NCBI GenBank assembly: GCA_007121175.1
Contig: SKMG01000449.1
Coordinates: 1 to 7,271 of the forward strand
Length of the DNA stretch: 7,271 nucleotides
Direction: 5' to 3'
From: Trueperaceae bacterium
Lineage (GTDB): Bacteria; Deinococcota; Deinococci; Deinococcales; Trueperaceae
This document shows positions 1-6,101 of the stretch, one piece after another (the stretch's first letter is position 1; each line of letters begins with the position of its first letter). The position numbers and the translations under genes were made by a program. A model generated the notes under the pieces. That model did no database searches. It was given only the letters and a program-made list of their open reading frames with translations, and was not told where the DNA came from.

Positions 1-7
1 CAGGTAA

Positions 8-13
8 TACCCT
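8..13 (+). promoter_or_regulatory. Candidate -10 element of a leaderless promoter
   Basis: TACCCT (TAnnnT type) ends 6 nt before the GTG at 20, placing the predicted transcription start on the start codon. An overlapping TAATAC at 5-10 is an alternative. The -35 region would lie outside the window. It matches the spacing and shape of the elements before 3046, 4458 and 6275. Confidence 0.5.
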
Positions 14-19
14 GCGCTG

Positions 20-679
20 GTGGTCGACCGTCTCTTGAGGCCCATCAAGGCTCGCGTGCTGGCCCGTGCGAGCGCCCGGCTGGCGAGTCCGCTCACTCGA
101 ATCGGGCCGCTTCCGCTCACGCTGCTGGCGCTAGCGGTCGGACTCGCGGCCGCGGCCGCGGCCGCGCTCGGGGCCTTCGCGGCGGCGCTGCTGCTCTGGC
201 TGTTCAACCGCCTCCTCGACGGGCTCGACGGCGAGGTGGCGCGCGCCCTCGGCGCGGCGAGCGATCGCGGCGCCTACCTCGACCTGCTCGCCGACCTGGT
301 GGTGTACGCCGCCGTGCCGCTGGGCGCAGCCGCCGGCGCCACCGGCCTGCTCGGCACCGAGCCGCTGGTCTCGAACTCCTGGACCTGGCCGCTGGCCGCG
401 CTGCTGCTCGCGAGCTTCTACGTGAACCTGGGCAGCTTCAGCGTGCTGGCCGCCCTGCTCGAGAAGCGCGGTGTGGGTGCCGCAGAGCGCGGCGACCCGA
501 CCTCGATGATCATGCCGGCCGGGCTGATCGAGGGCGCCGAGACGGTGCTGCTCCTTGCGCTGATGCTGGCGCTGCCGGCGCAGCTGCCGCTCTGGTTCGC
601 GCTCACCGCCGCCTTGGTCGGCATCACCGCGGCCCAGCGGTGTGCTTGGGCCGCACGCAACCTGCCGGGGCCCGGATGA
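20..679 (+). CDS. CDP-alcohol phosphatidyltransferase family membrane protein
   Basis: 219 aa integral-membrane enzyme of the class that moves a phosphatidyl or phospho-alcohol group from a CDP-linked donor to an alcohol acceptor during phospholipid synthesis. The full family signature is visible: D67-x2-D70-G71-x2-A74-R75-x8-G84-x3-D88-x3-D92. These aspartates bind two metal ions and the CDP moiety. Hydrophobic segments lie near residues 32-62, 86-110, 122-147, 164-186 and 190-205. The length is normal for a single-domain member. The acceptor (inositol phosphate, glycerol phosphate, serine or other) cannot be read from the sequence. The GTG at 20 is the first usual start codon after an in-frame stop at 5-7. 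It has no Shine-Dalgarno sequence, but TACCCT lies 6 nt before it, suggesting a leaderless mRNA. It is the first gene of a packed run with the VTT protein and the flavoprotein downstream. Family assignment is firm; substrate is open. Confidence 0.9.
   Translation: MVDRLLRPIKARVLARASARLASPLTRIGPLPLTLLALAVGLAAAAAAALGAFAAALLLWLFNRLLDGLDGEVARALGAASDRGAYLDLLADLVVYAAVPLGAAAGATGLLGTEPLVSNSWTWPLAALLLASFYVNLGSFSVLAALLEKRGVGAAERGDPTSMIMPAGLIEGAETVLLLALMLALPAQLPLWFALTAALVGITAAQRCAWAARNLPGPG
145..166 (+). repeat. CGCGGC hexamer tandem repeat coding for poly-alanine
   Basis: Three copies of CGCGGC followed by CGCG form a short, largely self-complementary microsatellite inside the phosphatidyltransferase gene. 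It contributes to the run of seven alanines at residues 43-49 in the first membrane segment. Six-base units keep the frame, so slippage would only lengthen or shorten the alanine run. Confidence 0.7.
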
Positions 680-692
680 GCGCTCAACCGTC

Positions 693-1508
693 ATGAGCTC
701 CCGAGCGAACGTCCGCCCACCGCCGAGCACGCCCGCCCCGAGTCCGGTCCGCCGCTTGCGCTGGTTCGGCGTAGCGGCGTGGGCGCTCGCCCTCGGCGCC
801 TACGGCCTGGTAGTGGCGCGCAGCGGCAGCTCGCCGGTCGACGTGCTGATCATCGTGCTGGAGTTCCTGCGCGACCACCCGCTCGGGGCCCCGGCCTTCG
901 TGGCGGCGTACGCGCTGCGGCCGCTGCTGCTCTTCCCGGCATCGCTGCTGACCGTGGGGGCGGGCGCGCTCTACGGCCCGCTCGCCGGCGCCGGACTGGT
1001 GCTGCTGGGCTCGAATGCGAGCGCTGTCTTCGCGTACCTGTTGGGGCGCGGCCTGGGCGCGGAGTTGGCCGGCAAGGCGCTGGGGCATCGTCGGCTGACG
1101 GGCATGGCGCGCCGGCTGCGGGCCAACGCCTTCGAGGCGGTGCTGACGCTGCGCTTCCTGTTCGCCCCGTACGACGCCGTCAACTACCTCGCGGGCGCGC
1201 TGCGGCTGCCGCTGGCGGCCTTCGCCCTGGCGACCGCCATCGGTTCGCTGCCCGGGACGCTGGTCTTCGTGCTGTTCGGCGCCGGCCTGGCCGACCTGCG
1301 GGCGCTGCAGGCGGGCGACCTGCCCGCGCCCGACCTCAGGTTGCTCGCGGCGAGCGCCGCGCTGTTCGTCAGCAGCCTGGCGCTGGCGCGCGCCTGGCGC
1401 GCACGCGAAGCGCGGCGCGCAAAGGCAGCGCGGCGCGCGAAGGCAGCGCGGCGCGCGAAGGCAGCGCAGCGCGCACTCGCAGCCCGTGAGACGATGGAGC
1501 CATCATGA
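693..1508 (+). CDS. TVP38/TMEM64 family (VTT domain) membrane protein
   Basis: 271 aa polytopic inner-membrane protein of the VTT/DedA superfamily. Eukaryotic relatives (TMEM41B, VMP1) scramble phospholipids and bacterial DedA proteins translocate lipid carriers, so lipid movement is the likely role by family. Visible features are a proline-rich cytosolic N-terminus (1-20), a first membrane helix (25-43), the VTT core with a re-entrant-like stretch and FPASLLTVGAGALYGP at 81-96, the AYLLGRGLG motif near 114-122, the family R-F-x-x-A-P-Y-x-x-x-N-Y-x-x-G pattern at 154-168, a GSLPGT helix turn at 184-189, and a final helix near 215-232. The C-terminus (233-271) is an Arg/Ala/Lys-rich tail built from an 18-bp tandem repeat. 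I chose ATG at 693, 13 nt after the upstream stop. An in-frame GTG at 642 would overlap the upstream gene by 38 nt and add 17 residues with no family features. The stop overlaps the next start (ATGA), implying co-translation with the flavoprotein. Confidence 0.88.
   Translation: MSSRANVRPPPSTPAPSPVRRLRWFGVAAWALALGAYGLVVARSGSSPVDVLIIVLEFLRDHPLGAPAFVAAYALRPLLLFPASLLTVGAGALYGPLAGAGLVLLGSNASAVFAYLLGRGLGAELAGKALGHRRLTGMARRLRANAFEAVLTLRFLFAPYDAVNYLAGALRLPLAAFALATAIGSLPGTLVFVLFGAGLADLRALQAGDLPAPDLRLLAASAALFVSSLALARAWRAREARRAKAARRAKAARRAKAAQRALAARETMEPS
1410..1481 (+). repeat. 18-bp tandem repeat, about four units, in-frame
   Basis: Units begin at 1410, 1428, 1446 and 1464. The consensus is GCGCGGCGCGCGAAGGCA. 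Units 2 and 3 are identical, unit 1 has one change, and unit 4 is degenerate at five positions. Each unit encodes A-R-R-A-K-A in the VTT protein (residues 240-263), giving a strongly basic cytosolic tail that ends just before the downstream start. Change in copy number would preserve the reading frame. Confidence 0.9.
1496..1499 (+). promoter_or_regulatory. Ribosome binding site of the flavoprotein gene
   Basis: GGAG with a 5-nt spacer to the ATG at 1505, inside the end of the VTT gene. With the ATGA stop/start overlap it supports translational coupling and fixes the start. Confidence 0.55.
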
Positions 1509-2989
1509 GACGCGCGACCACCGAGCGGTTCCACACCATCGTCGTCGGCGCCGGCTCGGGCGGCCTCACGGTCGCCGTCGGGCTCGCTCGGCTCGGCCGA
1601 CAGGTGGCGCTCGTCGAGGCTGCTGAGGTCGGCGGTGACTGCGCCAACACCGGCTGCATCCCGTCAAAGACGCTGATCGAGCTCTCTCGCAGCGTGGCGC
1701 GGCGGCCACCGGAGCAGCGTGGGCAAGCTGCCCGCGAGGCGTTGGCAGAGACTCGGCGCCGGCGCGACGCGGTGCGTGCCCACGAGGAGGCGATGCTCGC
1801 CGAGCTCTCGGGTATCGAGTTGGTACGCGGGCGTGCTCGCCTCGCGCGCGGTGAGCGCACCACGCCGGCCGTGCTGGTGGAGGGCCCCGACGGCCGCGAG
1901 CGCCAGCTCGAGGCCGGCCGCGTGGTCCTCGCGACCGGCTCGCGACCGGTGGTGCCCGACAGCGCCGGCCTCGACGCCGGCGAGAGCGCGGTCGACGGCG
2001 CCCTCACGCACGCGACGGTGTTCGATTCGATCGCGCCGCCGGCTCACCTGGCGATCGTCGGCGCCGGCCCGATCGGCTGCGAGCTGGCCTTCGCCTTCGC
2101 GCGACTAGGGAGCCGCGTGACGCTGCTCGAGGCGGCCGATCGGGTGCTGCCGGGCGAGGAGGCGGCGGCCTCCGAGCTGGTCCGGGAGCGCTTGGAGGTG
2201 CTCGGCGTGACCGTGCTGACCGACACGAGCGCGCGCGCTCACGACGCGGCGGCAGGCACGCTCGAGGCATCGCGGGCGGTTGCGGGCGCGGCCGCGGAAG
2301 CGATCACGATCGGCGCGGTCGAGCGCGTGCTGGTCGCGGCCGGCCGGCGCCCGGCGAGCCAAGGGCTGGGGTTGGAGGCGGTCGGCGTGCGGCTCGATGG
2401 ACGCGGCGCGGTGATCGTCGACGGTGCCTACCGCACCACCGCCCCGGGGGTCTTCGCTATCGGCGACCTCGTCGGGGGTGAGCACACGCACGTCGCTCAC
2501 GCGCACGGCAGGCGCCTGGTGCGCTACCTCACGGTGCCGCTGCCGCTGCTGCCCGAGGGCGAGCACGGCCGGGTGACGTTCACGGAGCCCGAGGTGGGAC
2601 AGGTGGGACCGACGCTCGCCGAGCTCCGCCGTCGCTGGCCCGATCCGATCCTGGCGGTGCAGCGGGTGAACCTCGCCGACACCGATCGCGGCCTCACGAT
2701 GGGCCTGCAGGGGGGCTTCGTGCAGCTCGTCGCGCTCCGCTTCAGCGGCCGCTTGCTGGCCGCAACGGTGGTCGCGCCGAACGCGAGCGAGATCCTGCCG
2801 CTGTTGACGGCGGCGCGCCGGCGCGGTCTGTCGCTGTGGCGGCTGCATCGGCTCGAGGTGCCGTACCCGGCGCTGTCCGAGGCCGTCCGCATGGCAGCCG
2901 ACGCGTTCGTCTTCGCCAGCTTGCCGCGGCTGCTCGAGGAGCTCAAAGCCTACGCGCGCTGGCGCTGGCGCCGCGGCCCAGGCGGCTGA
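1505..2989 (+). CDS. FAD-dependent pyridine nucleotide-disulfide oxidoreductase (mercuric reductase-like)
   Basis: 494 aa flavoprotein of the lipoamide dehydrogenase/glutathione reductase/MerA superfamily, which passes electrons from NAD(P)H through FAD to an active-site disulfide. Domains in order: FAD-binding Rossmann motif GAGSGG at 15-20; redox pair C46/C51 in GGDCANTGCIPSK; NAD(P)-binding motif GAGPIG at 186-191; second FAD motif with G320-D321; dimerisation domain from about residue 350 to 480. In the C-terminal catalytic motif, the usual H-P-x-x-S-E is Y454-P-A-L-S-E459, so the base His is replaced by Tyr. There is no N-terminal metal-binding HMA domain and no C-terminal vicinal cysteine pair, so it is unlikely to be a true mercuric reductase despite likely database naming. 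The short-chain acceptor is unknown. Such MerA-like proteins are known beside, or fused to, TVP38 domains, matching its ATGA overlap with the VTT gene. The C-terminus is rich in Arg/Trp. Confidence 0.88.
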   Translation: MRRATTERFHTIVVGAGSGGLTVAVGLARLGRQVALVEAAEVGGDCANTGCIPSKTLIELSRSVARRPPEQRGQAAREALAETRRRRDAVRAHEEAMLAELSGIELVRGRARLARGERTTPAVLVEGPDGRERQLEAGRVVLATGSRPVVPDSAGLDAGESAVDGALTHATVFDSIAPPAHLAIVGAGPIGCELAFAFARLGSRVTLLEAADRVLPGEEAAASELVRERLEVLGVTVLTDTSARAHDAAAGTLEASRAVAGAAAEAITIGAVERVLVAAGRRPASQGLGLEAVGVRLDGRGAVIVDGAYRTTAPGVFAIGDLVGGEHTHVAHAHGRRLVRYLTVPLPLLPEGEHGRVTFTEPEVGQVGPTLAELRRRWPDPILAVQRVNLADTDRGLTMGLQGGFVQLVALRFSGRLLAATVVAPNASEILPLLTAARRRGLSLWRLHRLEVPYPALSEAVRMAADAFVFASLPRLLEELKAYARWRWRRGPGG

Positions 2990-3015
2990 GACGTCGCGGC
3001 CGGTCACATGAACGC

Positions 3016-3037
3016 AGCCCTACCCCGCTGGTAGGCT
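3016..3037 (+). repeat. Inverted repeat overlapping the -10 element
   Basis: CCTACC (3019-3024) and GGTAGG (3030-3035) are perfect complements around a 5-nt loop. A-G (3016-3017) can pair with C-T (3036-3037) if C3018 bulges. It covers the whole TAGGCT element of the next gene and lies 27 nt after the flavoprotein stop. No T-run follows, so an intrinsic terminator is unlikely. An operator-like site or chance are the alternatives. Confidence 0.35.
3032..3037 (+). promoter_or_regulatory. Leaderless promoter -10 element (TAGGCT)
   Basis: TGGTAGGCT is an extended -10 (TGn-TAnnnT) that ends 8 nt before the GTG at 3046. A weak TTGA-like ATGAAC lies 18 nt upstream at 3008-3013. The octamer GGTAGGCT recurs, with the same 8-nt spacing to a start codon, before 4458. 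Confidence 0.6.
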
Positions 3038-3045
3038 CGGTCCTC

Positions 3046-4440
3046 GTGGCGCTCACTCCTCGTACAGGTCTCCACTGGCGCCGCAGTGGCGGACGTGCCC
3101 AACCGCGCCGCCGCCTATCCGGGCGACGCACGTACCTGGTCGCGCTGGCGCTGGTGGTGCTGGCGGTCGCCAGCGCCGCGGGCCGTGACGCCGAGCCGCC
3201 GCCGCCCGAGGCCGTCCGGCTCGGGACGGTGCCGGCCTGGCCGCTGTGGGTCGAGGCAGGCCGCGGCGCGACCGCGGCTGTGCTCTCAGCCGACGGCACG
3301 CTCAACTGGCTCGACGGGACCACGCCGAGCGAGGCGTCGATCCGCATCTCCCGTTCCTTGGCCGGAGAGCAGCTGACGGCCTGTGGCGCGGCGCTCCTGG
3401 TGGTCGACGAGCGCGGCTCGCTGCGGCGCCTGCCGCGCGCGCCCGACCTGCCGGTGGTGAGCGCCGTCGGCCCGCTGGTCAGCCGTTACCACAAGCCCGC
3501 CTGCGCGCCCGATGGCGGCGTCCTGGCGATCGACCAGCTGGGTGCGGTGCTGCTCTTGTCGCGCGAGCTCGAACCGCGCGCCCGCGCGGAGGTCTCGGCG
3601 CTGCCCGACGCCGAGCTGGTGCTGGTCGAACTGGGCGAACTGGCGGCGGTCGCGGTGCTCTCGGAGCCGACCCAGCGCTACCGTCACGGCACGCTCGGCG
3701 ACGAAGTGGAGGCGGCGGCCCTGACGTTGTTGCGGTTGCCTGACCTGGTCCCGCTGGCGACCTACCGGCCGGGCGTGCCGGCCGTGATCGAGGAGCGCCG
3801 AGTCACCCCCTGGCGCAACGAGCAGTCCGCCGGCCTGCACCTGACCGTCTCCGACGAGCGTGGCGGCGCGCGGCTCGTGAGCCTGGTCTGGGACGGCCGT
3901 GACCTGCTGCCGCTGGCGGAGGGGGAGTCGCTCGGCGGCTCGCAGCGCTGGCTGCACCTGATCGGCGCCCGCGACCGTTGGGCGTACGCGGTCCACCAGC
4001 CACGCGACGCCGGCCCGTTGGTGCGTTATCGGCTGCCGACGTCGAGCGTGAGCGCCGCCCTCGCCGCGCCGGTCGGCGCCGCGCGCGAACCCCTCCCGAC
4101 GCTCACCGCGGCGAGCTTCGAGCTCGGCTTGTCGAGCCACGTCGACGGCGAGCGGCTGCTCGACCGCGCCGCGCTGGTGGGCGCCCTGCCAGGCGGCGCC
4201 GATCTGCTGCTGGTCCCGCGCCGTGACCAGCACACGCTGGTCTGGATCCGCTGCGACTCGAGGACCTGCCGAGAGCTCGGCGAGGTGACGCTGCCGGCGG
4301 CGCTCTCCACCAATCTCGCCAGCAGCCCGCCGGACGGCCCCGCGGAGGCGATGGTGCTGGCCGACCGCGCCGGCACGGTCTGGCGCCTGCCGCTCCCGCT
4401 GCCGCTGGCGGACGAGGCGACGCGAGAGGTGGGCCGGTGA
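3046..4440 (+). CDS. Hypothetical membrane-anchored or secreted protein, probably beta-rich
   Basis: 464 aa; I do not recognise the family. The N-terminus has a basic stretch (R12-R28) followed by a hydrophobic segment at about 30-45 ending in A-S-A-A-G, which fits a signal peptide or an uncleaved anchor with the bulk exported. There is no lipobox cysteine. The rest lacks further membrane helices. It has short beta-strand-like runs separated by D-G, E-R-G and P-D-G turns (for example near 160-180), suggestive of a beta-propeller or WD-like fold, although I see no regular repeat. Exactly four cysteines are visible in the exported part (C113, C153, C403, C408), an even number compatible with disulfides. 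The GTG at 3046 is chosen because a TAGGCT element lies 8 nt upstream. The longer in-frame opening from 2836 runs inside the flavoprotein gene and is rejected. The stop overlaps an alternative start of the HAD gene. Function unknown. Confidence 0.75.
   Translation: MALTPRTGLHWRRSGGRAQPRRRLSGRRTYLVALALVVLAVASAAGRDAEPPPPEAVRLGTVPAWPLWVEAGRGATAAVLSADGTLNWLDGTTPSEASIRISRSLAGEQLTACGAALLVVDERGSLRRLPRAPDLPVVSAVGPLVSRYHKPACAPDGGVLAIDQLGAVLLLSRELEPRARAEVSALPDAELVLVELGELAAVAVLSEPTQRYRHGTLGDEVEAAALTLLRLPDLVPLATYRPGVPAVIEERRVTPWRNEQSAGLHLTVSDERGGARLVSLVWDGRDLLPLAEGESLGGSQRWLHLIGARDRWAYAVHQPRDAGPLVRYRLPTSSVSAALAAPVGAAREPLPTLTAASFELGLSSHVDGERLLDRAALVGALPGGADLLLVPRRDQHTLVWIRCDSRTCRELGEVTLPAALSTNLASSPPDGPAEAMVLADRAGTVWRLPLPLPLADEATREVGR
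4426..4430 (+). promoter_or_regulatory. Ribosome binding site for the alternative HAD start at 4437
   Basis: GAGGT with a 6-nt spacer to GTG 4437, which overlaps the upstream TGA stop as GTGA. Together these would allow coupled translation from a read-through transcript, giving a 282-aa form of the phosphatase. Confidence 0.4.
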
Positions 4441-4443
4441 GGG

Positions 4444-4449
4444 TAGGCT
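4444..4449 (+). promoter_or_regulatory. Leaderless promoter -10 element (TAGGCT)
   Basis: GGTAGGCT at 4442-4449 ends 8 nt before ATG 4458, identical in sequence and spacing to the element before 3046. I see no convincing -35 at the expected distance. Confidence 0.55.
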
Positions 4450-4457
4450 ACGCCGGT

Positions 4458-5285
4458 ATGCTCCTCGCCTTCGACCTCGACCGCACCGTGGTGACCGACG
4501 AAGGGACCTTGCCCGGCGGGATCGTCACCGCGATCCAGACCGCACGCGAGGCCGGACACCGAGTTACGGTGCTCACCGGCCGCGCCCGGGCCAGCGCCCA
4601 GCGCTACCTCGAGCAGCTCGAGATCGTCGGGCCGTTCAGCGTCAACCACGGAGCGGTGGTGATGCGCGACATGGACACCACCCTGAGCCACGTCACGCTT
4701 CCCGCGGTCGACGTGCACAGCCTGGTCGGGCCCTACCTCGACGAGGAGCTGATCGAGTTCAGCTGCATGGTCGCCGACCGGCTGTTCGTCAAGAACCCGT
4801 CCGACCCGCGCTGGGCCTGGGTGCACGCGCAGAACCGCGTCATCACCCGCTTCACGCTCGACTTCGGCCTCGCCGCCGACAAGGTGCTCTTCGCGGCGTC
4901 CGACACCAGCGTGACGATCCAGCAGCGCGTGAAGCGCGACCTCCCGCACCTCGAACACTACCTGTGGGGCGATGGCTTCTTAGAAGTGCTCGCCGCCGGT
5001 GCCGACAAGGGCACGGCACTCGCCCGGATCGCGAAGCACCTCGACATCCCGCGCCATGACGTCATCGCCTTCGGCGACGGGCTCAACGACGTCTCGATGC
5101 TGCGTTGGGCCGGGCGCTCGGTCGCTGTCGGGCCGCACGTCCATCCGGACGCCCTGGCGGTGGCGGGCGAGCACATCGCGAGCCCCGAGGAGGGCGGCGT
5201 GGCGCATTGGTTGGCCGCCAACCTGTCGGCTCAGAGCCGTCACGCTCCGCAGACGCGGGCTGCGCTTAGCGACAGCACGGCCTGA
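4458..5285 (+). CDS. Cof-type HAD-IIB family phosphatase
   Basis: 275 aa cytosolic, Mg-dependent phosphohydrolase of the HAD superfamily. All four motifs are present: motif I D6-L-D8-R-T10 (nucleophile D6, acid/base D8; Arg where most members have Gly), motif II T40-G-R after a hydrophobic strand, motif III K184 in ADKG, and motif IV G206-D-G-L-N-D211. The cap lies between motifs II and III (about 80-180), the C2 position used by Cof/sugar-phosphate phosphatases. Length is normal. Substrates of this group are mostly small sugar phosphates or cofactor phosphates and cannot be predicted here. ATG 4458 is preferred because motif I then starts at residue 6, as is usual, and TAGGCT sits 8 nt upstream. 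GTG 4437, seven codons earlier, has its own ribosome binding site and is a real alternative. The gene is convergent with folE, 48 nt apart. Confidence 0.88.
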   Translation: MLLAFDLDRTVVTDEGTLPGGIVTAIQTAREAGHRVTVLTGRARASAQRYLEQLEIVGPFSVNHGAVVMRDMDTTLSHVTLPAVDVHSLVGPYLDEELIEFSCMVADRLFVKNPSDPRWAWVHAQNRVITRFTLDFGLAADKVLFAASDTSVTIQQRVKRDLPHLEHYLWGDGFLEVLAAGADKGTALARIAKHLDIPRHDVIAFGDGLNDVSMLRWAGRSVAVGPHVHPDALAVAGEHIASPEEGGVAHWLAANLSAQSRHAPQTRAALSDSTA

Positions 5286-5301
5286 CGTGCGCAGCCCGAC
5301 G
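5253..5301. terminator. Inverted repeat between convergent genes, possible bidirectional terminator
   Basis: CGGGCTGCGC at 5256-5265 pairs perfectly with GCGCAGCCCG at 5289-5298. Two more pairs form (5254-5255 with 5300-5301) if A5299 bulges. The 23-nt loop contains the HAD stop codon (5283-5285). No T-run follows on either strand, so this is not a classical intrinsic terminator. Its place between two converging genes is the main support. The remaining gap (5302-5333) holds only a short CGCGGCCGCG palindrome at 5318-5327. Confidence 0.35.
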
Positions 5302-5333
5302 CGAGAGCGCAGACCTACGCGGCCGCGGCAAGC

Positions 5334-6089
5334 TCAGCGAATCGCCTCCAGGAACTCTTGGCGGGTGCGGGCGCTGGTCTCGAAGACGCCCCGCATGGCG
5401 CTGGTACGGGTGGAAGAACCCTGCTTCTCGACGCCGCGCATCATCATGCACAAGTGGCTCGCCTCGGTCACCACCGCGACGCCCTGCGGCTTCAGGGCCT
5501 TGTCCAGCGCATCGGCGATCTGCGTGGTCATGCGCTCTTGCAGCTGCATGCGCCGCGCGAACACGTCGACCACGCGGGCGAACTTCGAGAGCCCCAGGAT
5601 GGTGTCGCCGGGGATGTAGGCGATGTGCGCGGTCCCGAAGAAGGGAAGCATGTGGTGCTCGCACAAGGAGTAGAACTCGATGCCCTTCACCACGACCATC
5701 TCCGAGCCCTCGGCGGTGAACAACGCGCCATTGATGACCTCTTCGCAGCTCGCGCCGTAGCCCGAGGTGAGGAAGCGCAGCGAGCGCTCGACCCGGTGCG
5801 GCGTCTTGACGAGGCCTTCGCGGCTCACGTCCTCGCCGAGTCCGGTGATCAGCGCCGACACCAGATCGGTCAACACCACCTCGCCGACCTCGTCGAACTC
5901 GGGATCGGCTGGATGTGGCAGATGCGCCTGGTCACGCACGGTGGCCTCCGAAGCCAGTGTACCGGCCTGTGACGAGGCGAGGTGAAGGGCCACGCTGGCG
6001 CGCTCGGCCGCACGGGGCGCACCTTCGCTGCCCGTGGCACCGTTGACCGCAGAGCGGGGGTTCGTCGGGAACTGCACGACCTCGGACAT
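5334..6089 (-). CDS. folE: GTP cyclohydrolase I (FolE, type IA)
   Basis: 251 aa. Converts GTP to 7,8-dihydroneopterin triphosphate, the first step of folate (and other pterin) synthesis, as a cytosolic decamer. Recognised by C143-E-H145-H146-[27 protein letters not shown] at about 166-186, and H212-L-C214-M-M-M-R-G-V-E followed by the Q-G-S-S-T-R-T-S loop. C143, H146 and C214 correspond to the zinc ligands of the E. coli enzyme (C110, H113, C181), so it should be active and zinc-dependent. The catalytic domain begins near residue 68. Residues 1-67 are an Ala/Ser/Glu-rich extension without a recognisable fold. ATG 6089 is chosen because GGAGG lies 7 nt upstream. The longer reading from GTG 6167 would run across the likely promoter. 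The gene is monocistronic in this window, convergent with the HAD gene and divergent from the tRNA-editing gene; no other fol gene is adjacent. Confidence 0.96.
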   Translation of the reverse strand: MSEVVQFPTNPRSAVNGATGSEGAPRAAERASVALHLASSQAGTLASEATVRDQAHLPHPADPEFDEVGEVVLTDLVSALITGLGEDVSREGLVKTPHRVERSLRFLTSGYGASCEEVINGALFTAEGSEMVVVKGIEFYSLCEHHMLPFFGTAHIAYIPGDTILGLSKFARVVDVFARRMQLQERMTTQIADALDKALKPQGVAVVTEASHLCMMMRGVEKQGSSTRTSAMRGVFETSARTRQEFLEAIR

Positions 6090-6096
6090 GTCACCG

Positions 6097-6101
6097 CCTC
6101 C
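6097..6101 (-). promoter_or_regulatory. Strong Shine-Dalgarno sequence of folE
   Basis: GGAGG on the minus strand, 7 nt from ATG 6089. It decides the folE start and contrasts with the Shine-Dalgarno-less plus-strand starts. Confidence 0.85.

Noticed and set aside
642..692. Upstream GTG start for the VTT protein
   Set aside because: Overlaps the phosphatidyltransferase by 38 nt and adds 17 residues without family features; ATG 693 follows the upstream stop closely.
1410..1481. 18-bp repeats as a CRISPR or attachment site
   Set aside because: Units are contiguous without spacers, in-frame and coding; no integrase or cas gene is present.
1505..2989. Calling the flavoprotein merA (mercuric reductase)
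   Set aside because: No HMA domain, no C-terminal cysteine pair, and no merR, merT or merP nearby.
2105..3007. Long minus-strand open frames opposite the flavoprotein and orphan genes, including 3286-4233 and 4026-4958
   Set aside because: They are antisense shadows of GC-rich genes: rich in Arg, Gln, Ala and Gly, without recognisable motifs or start signals, and opposite genes with clear motifs or promoter support.
2836..3045. Upstream start at 2836 for the orphan exported protein
   Set aside because: The extra 70 residues lie in another frame of the flavoprotein gene, are Arg-rich, and would separate the signal segment from the N-terminus.
5358..5972. Plus-strand 204-codon open frame opposite folE
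   Set aside because: Lies wholly antisense to an unmistakable GTP cyclohydrolase I, with low-complexity translation and no promoter-like signal.
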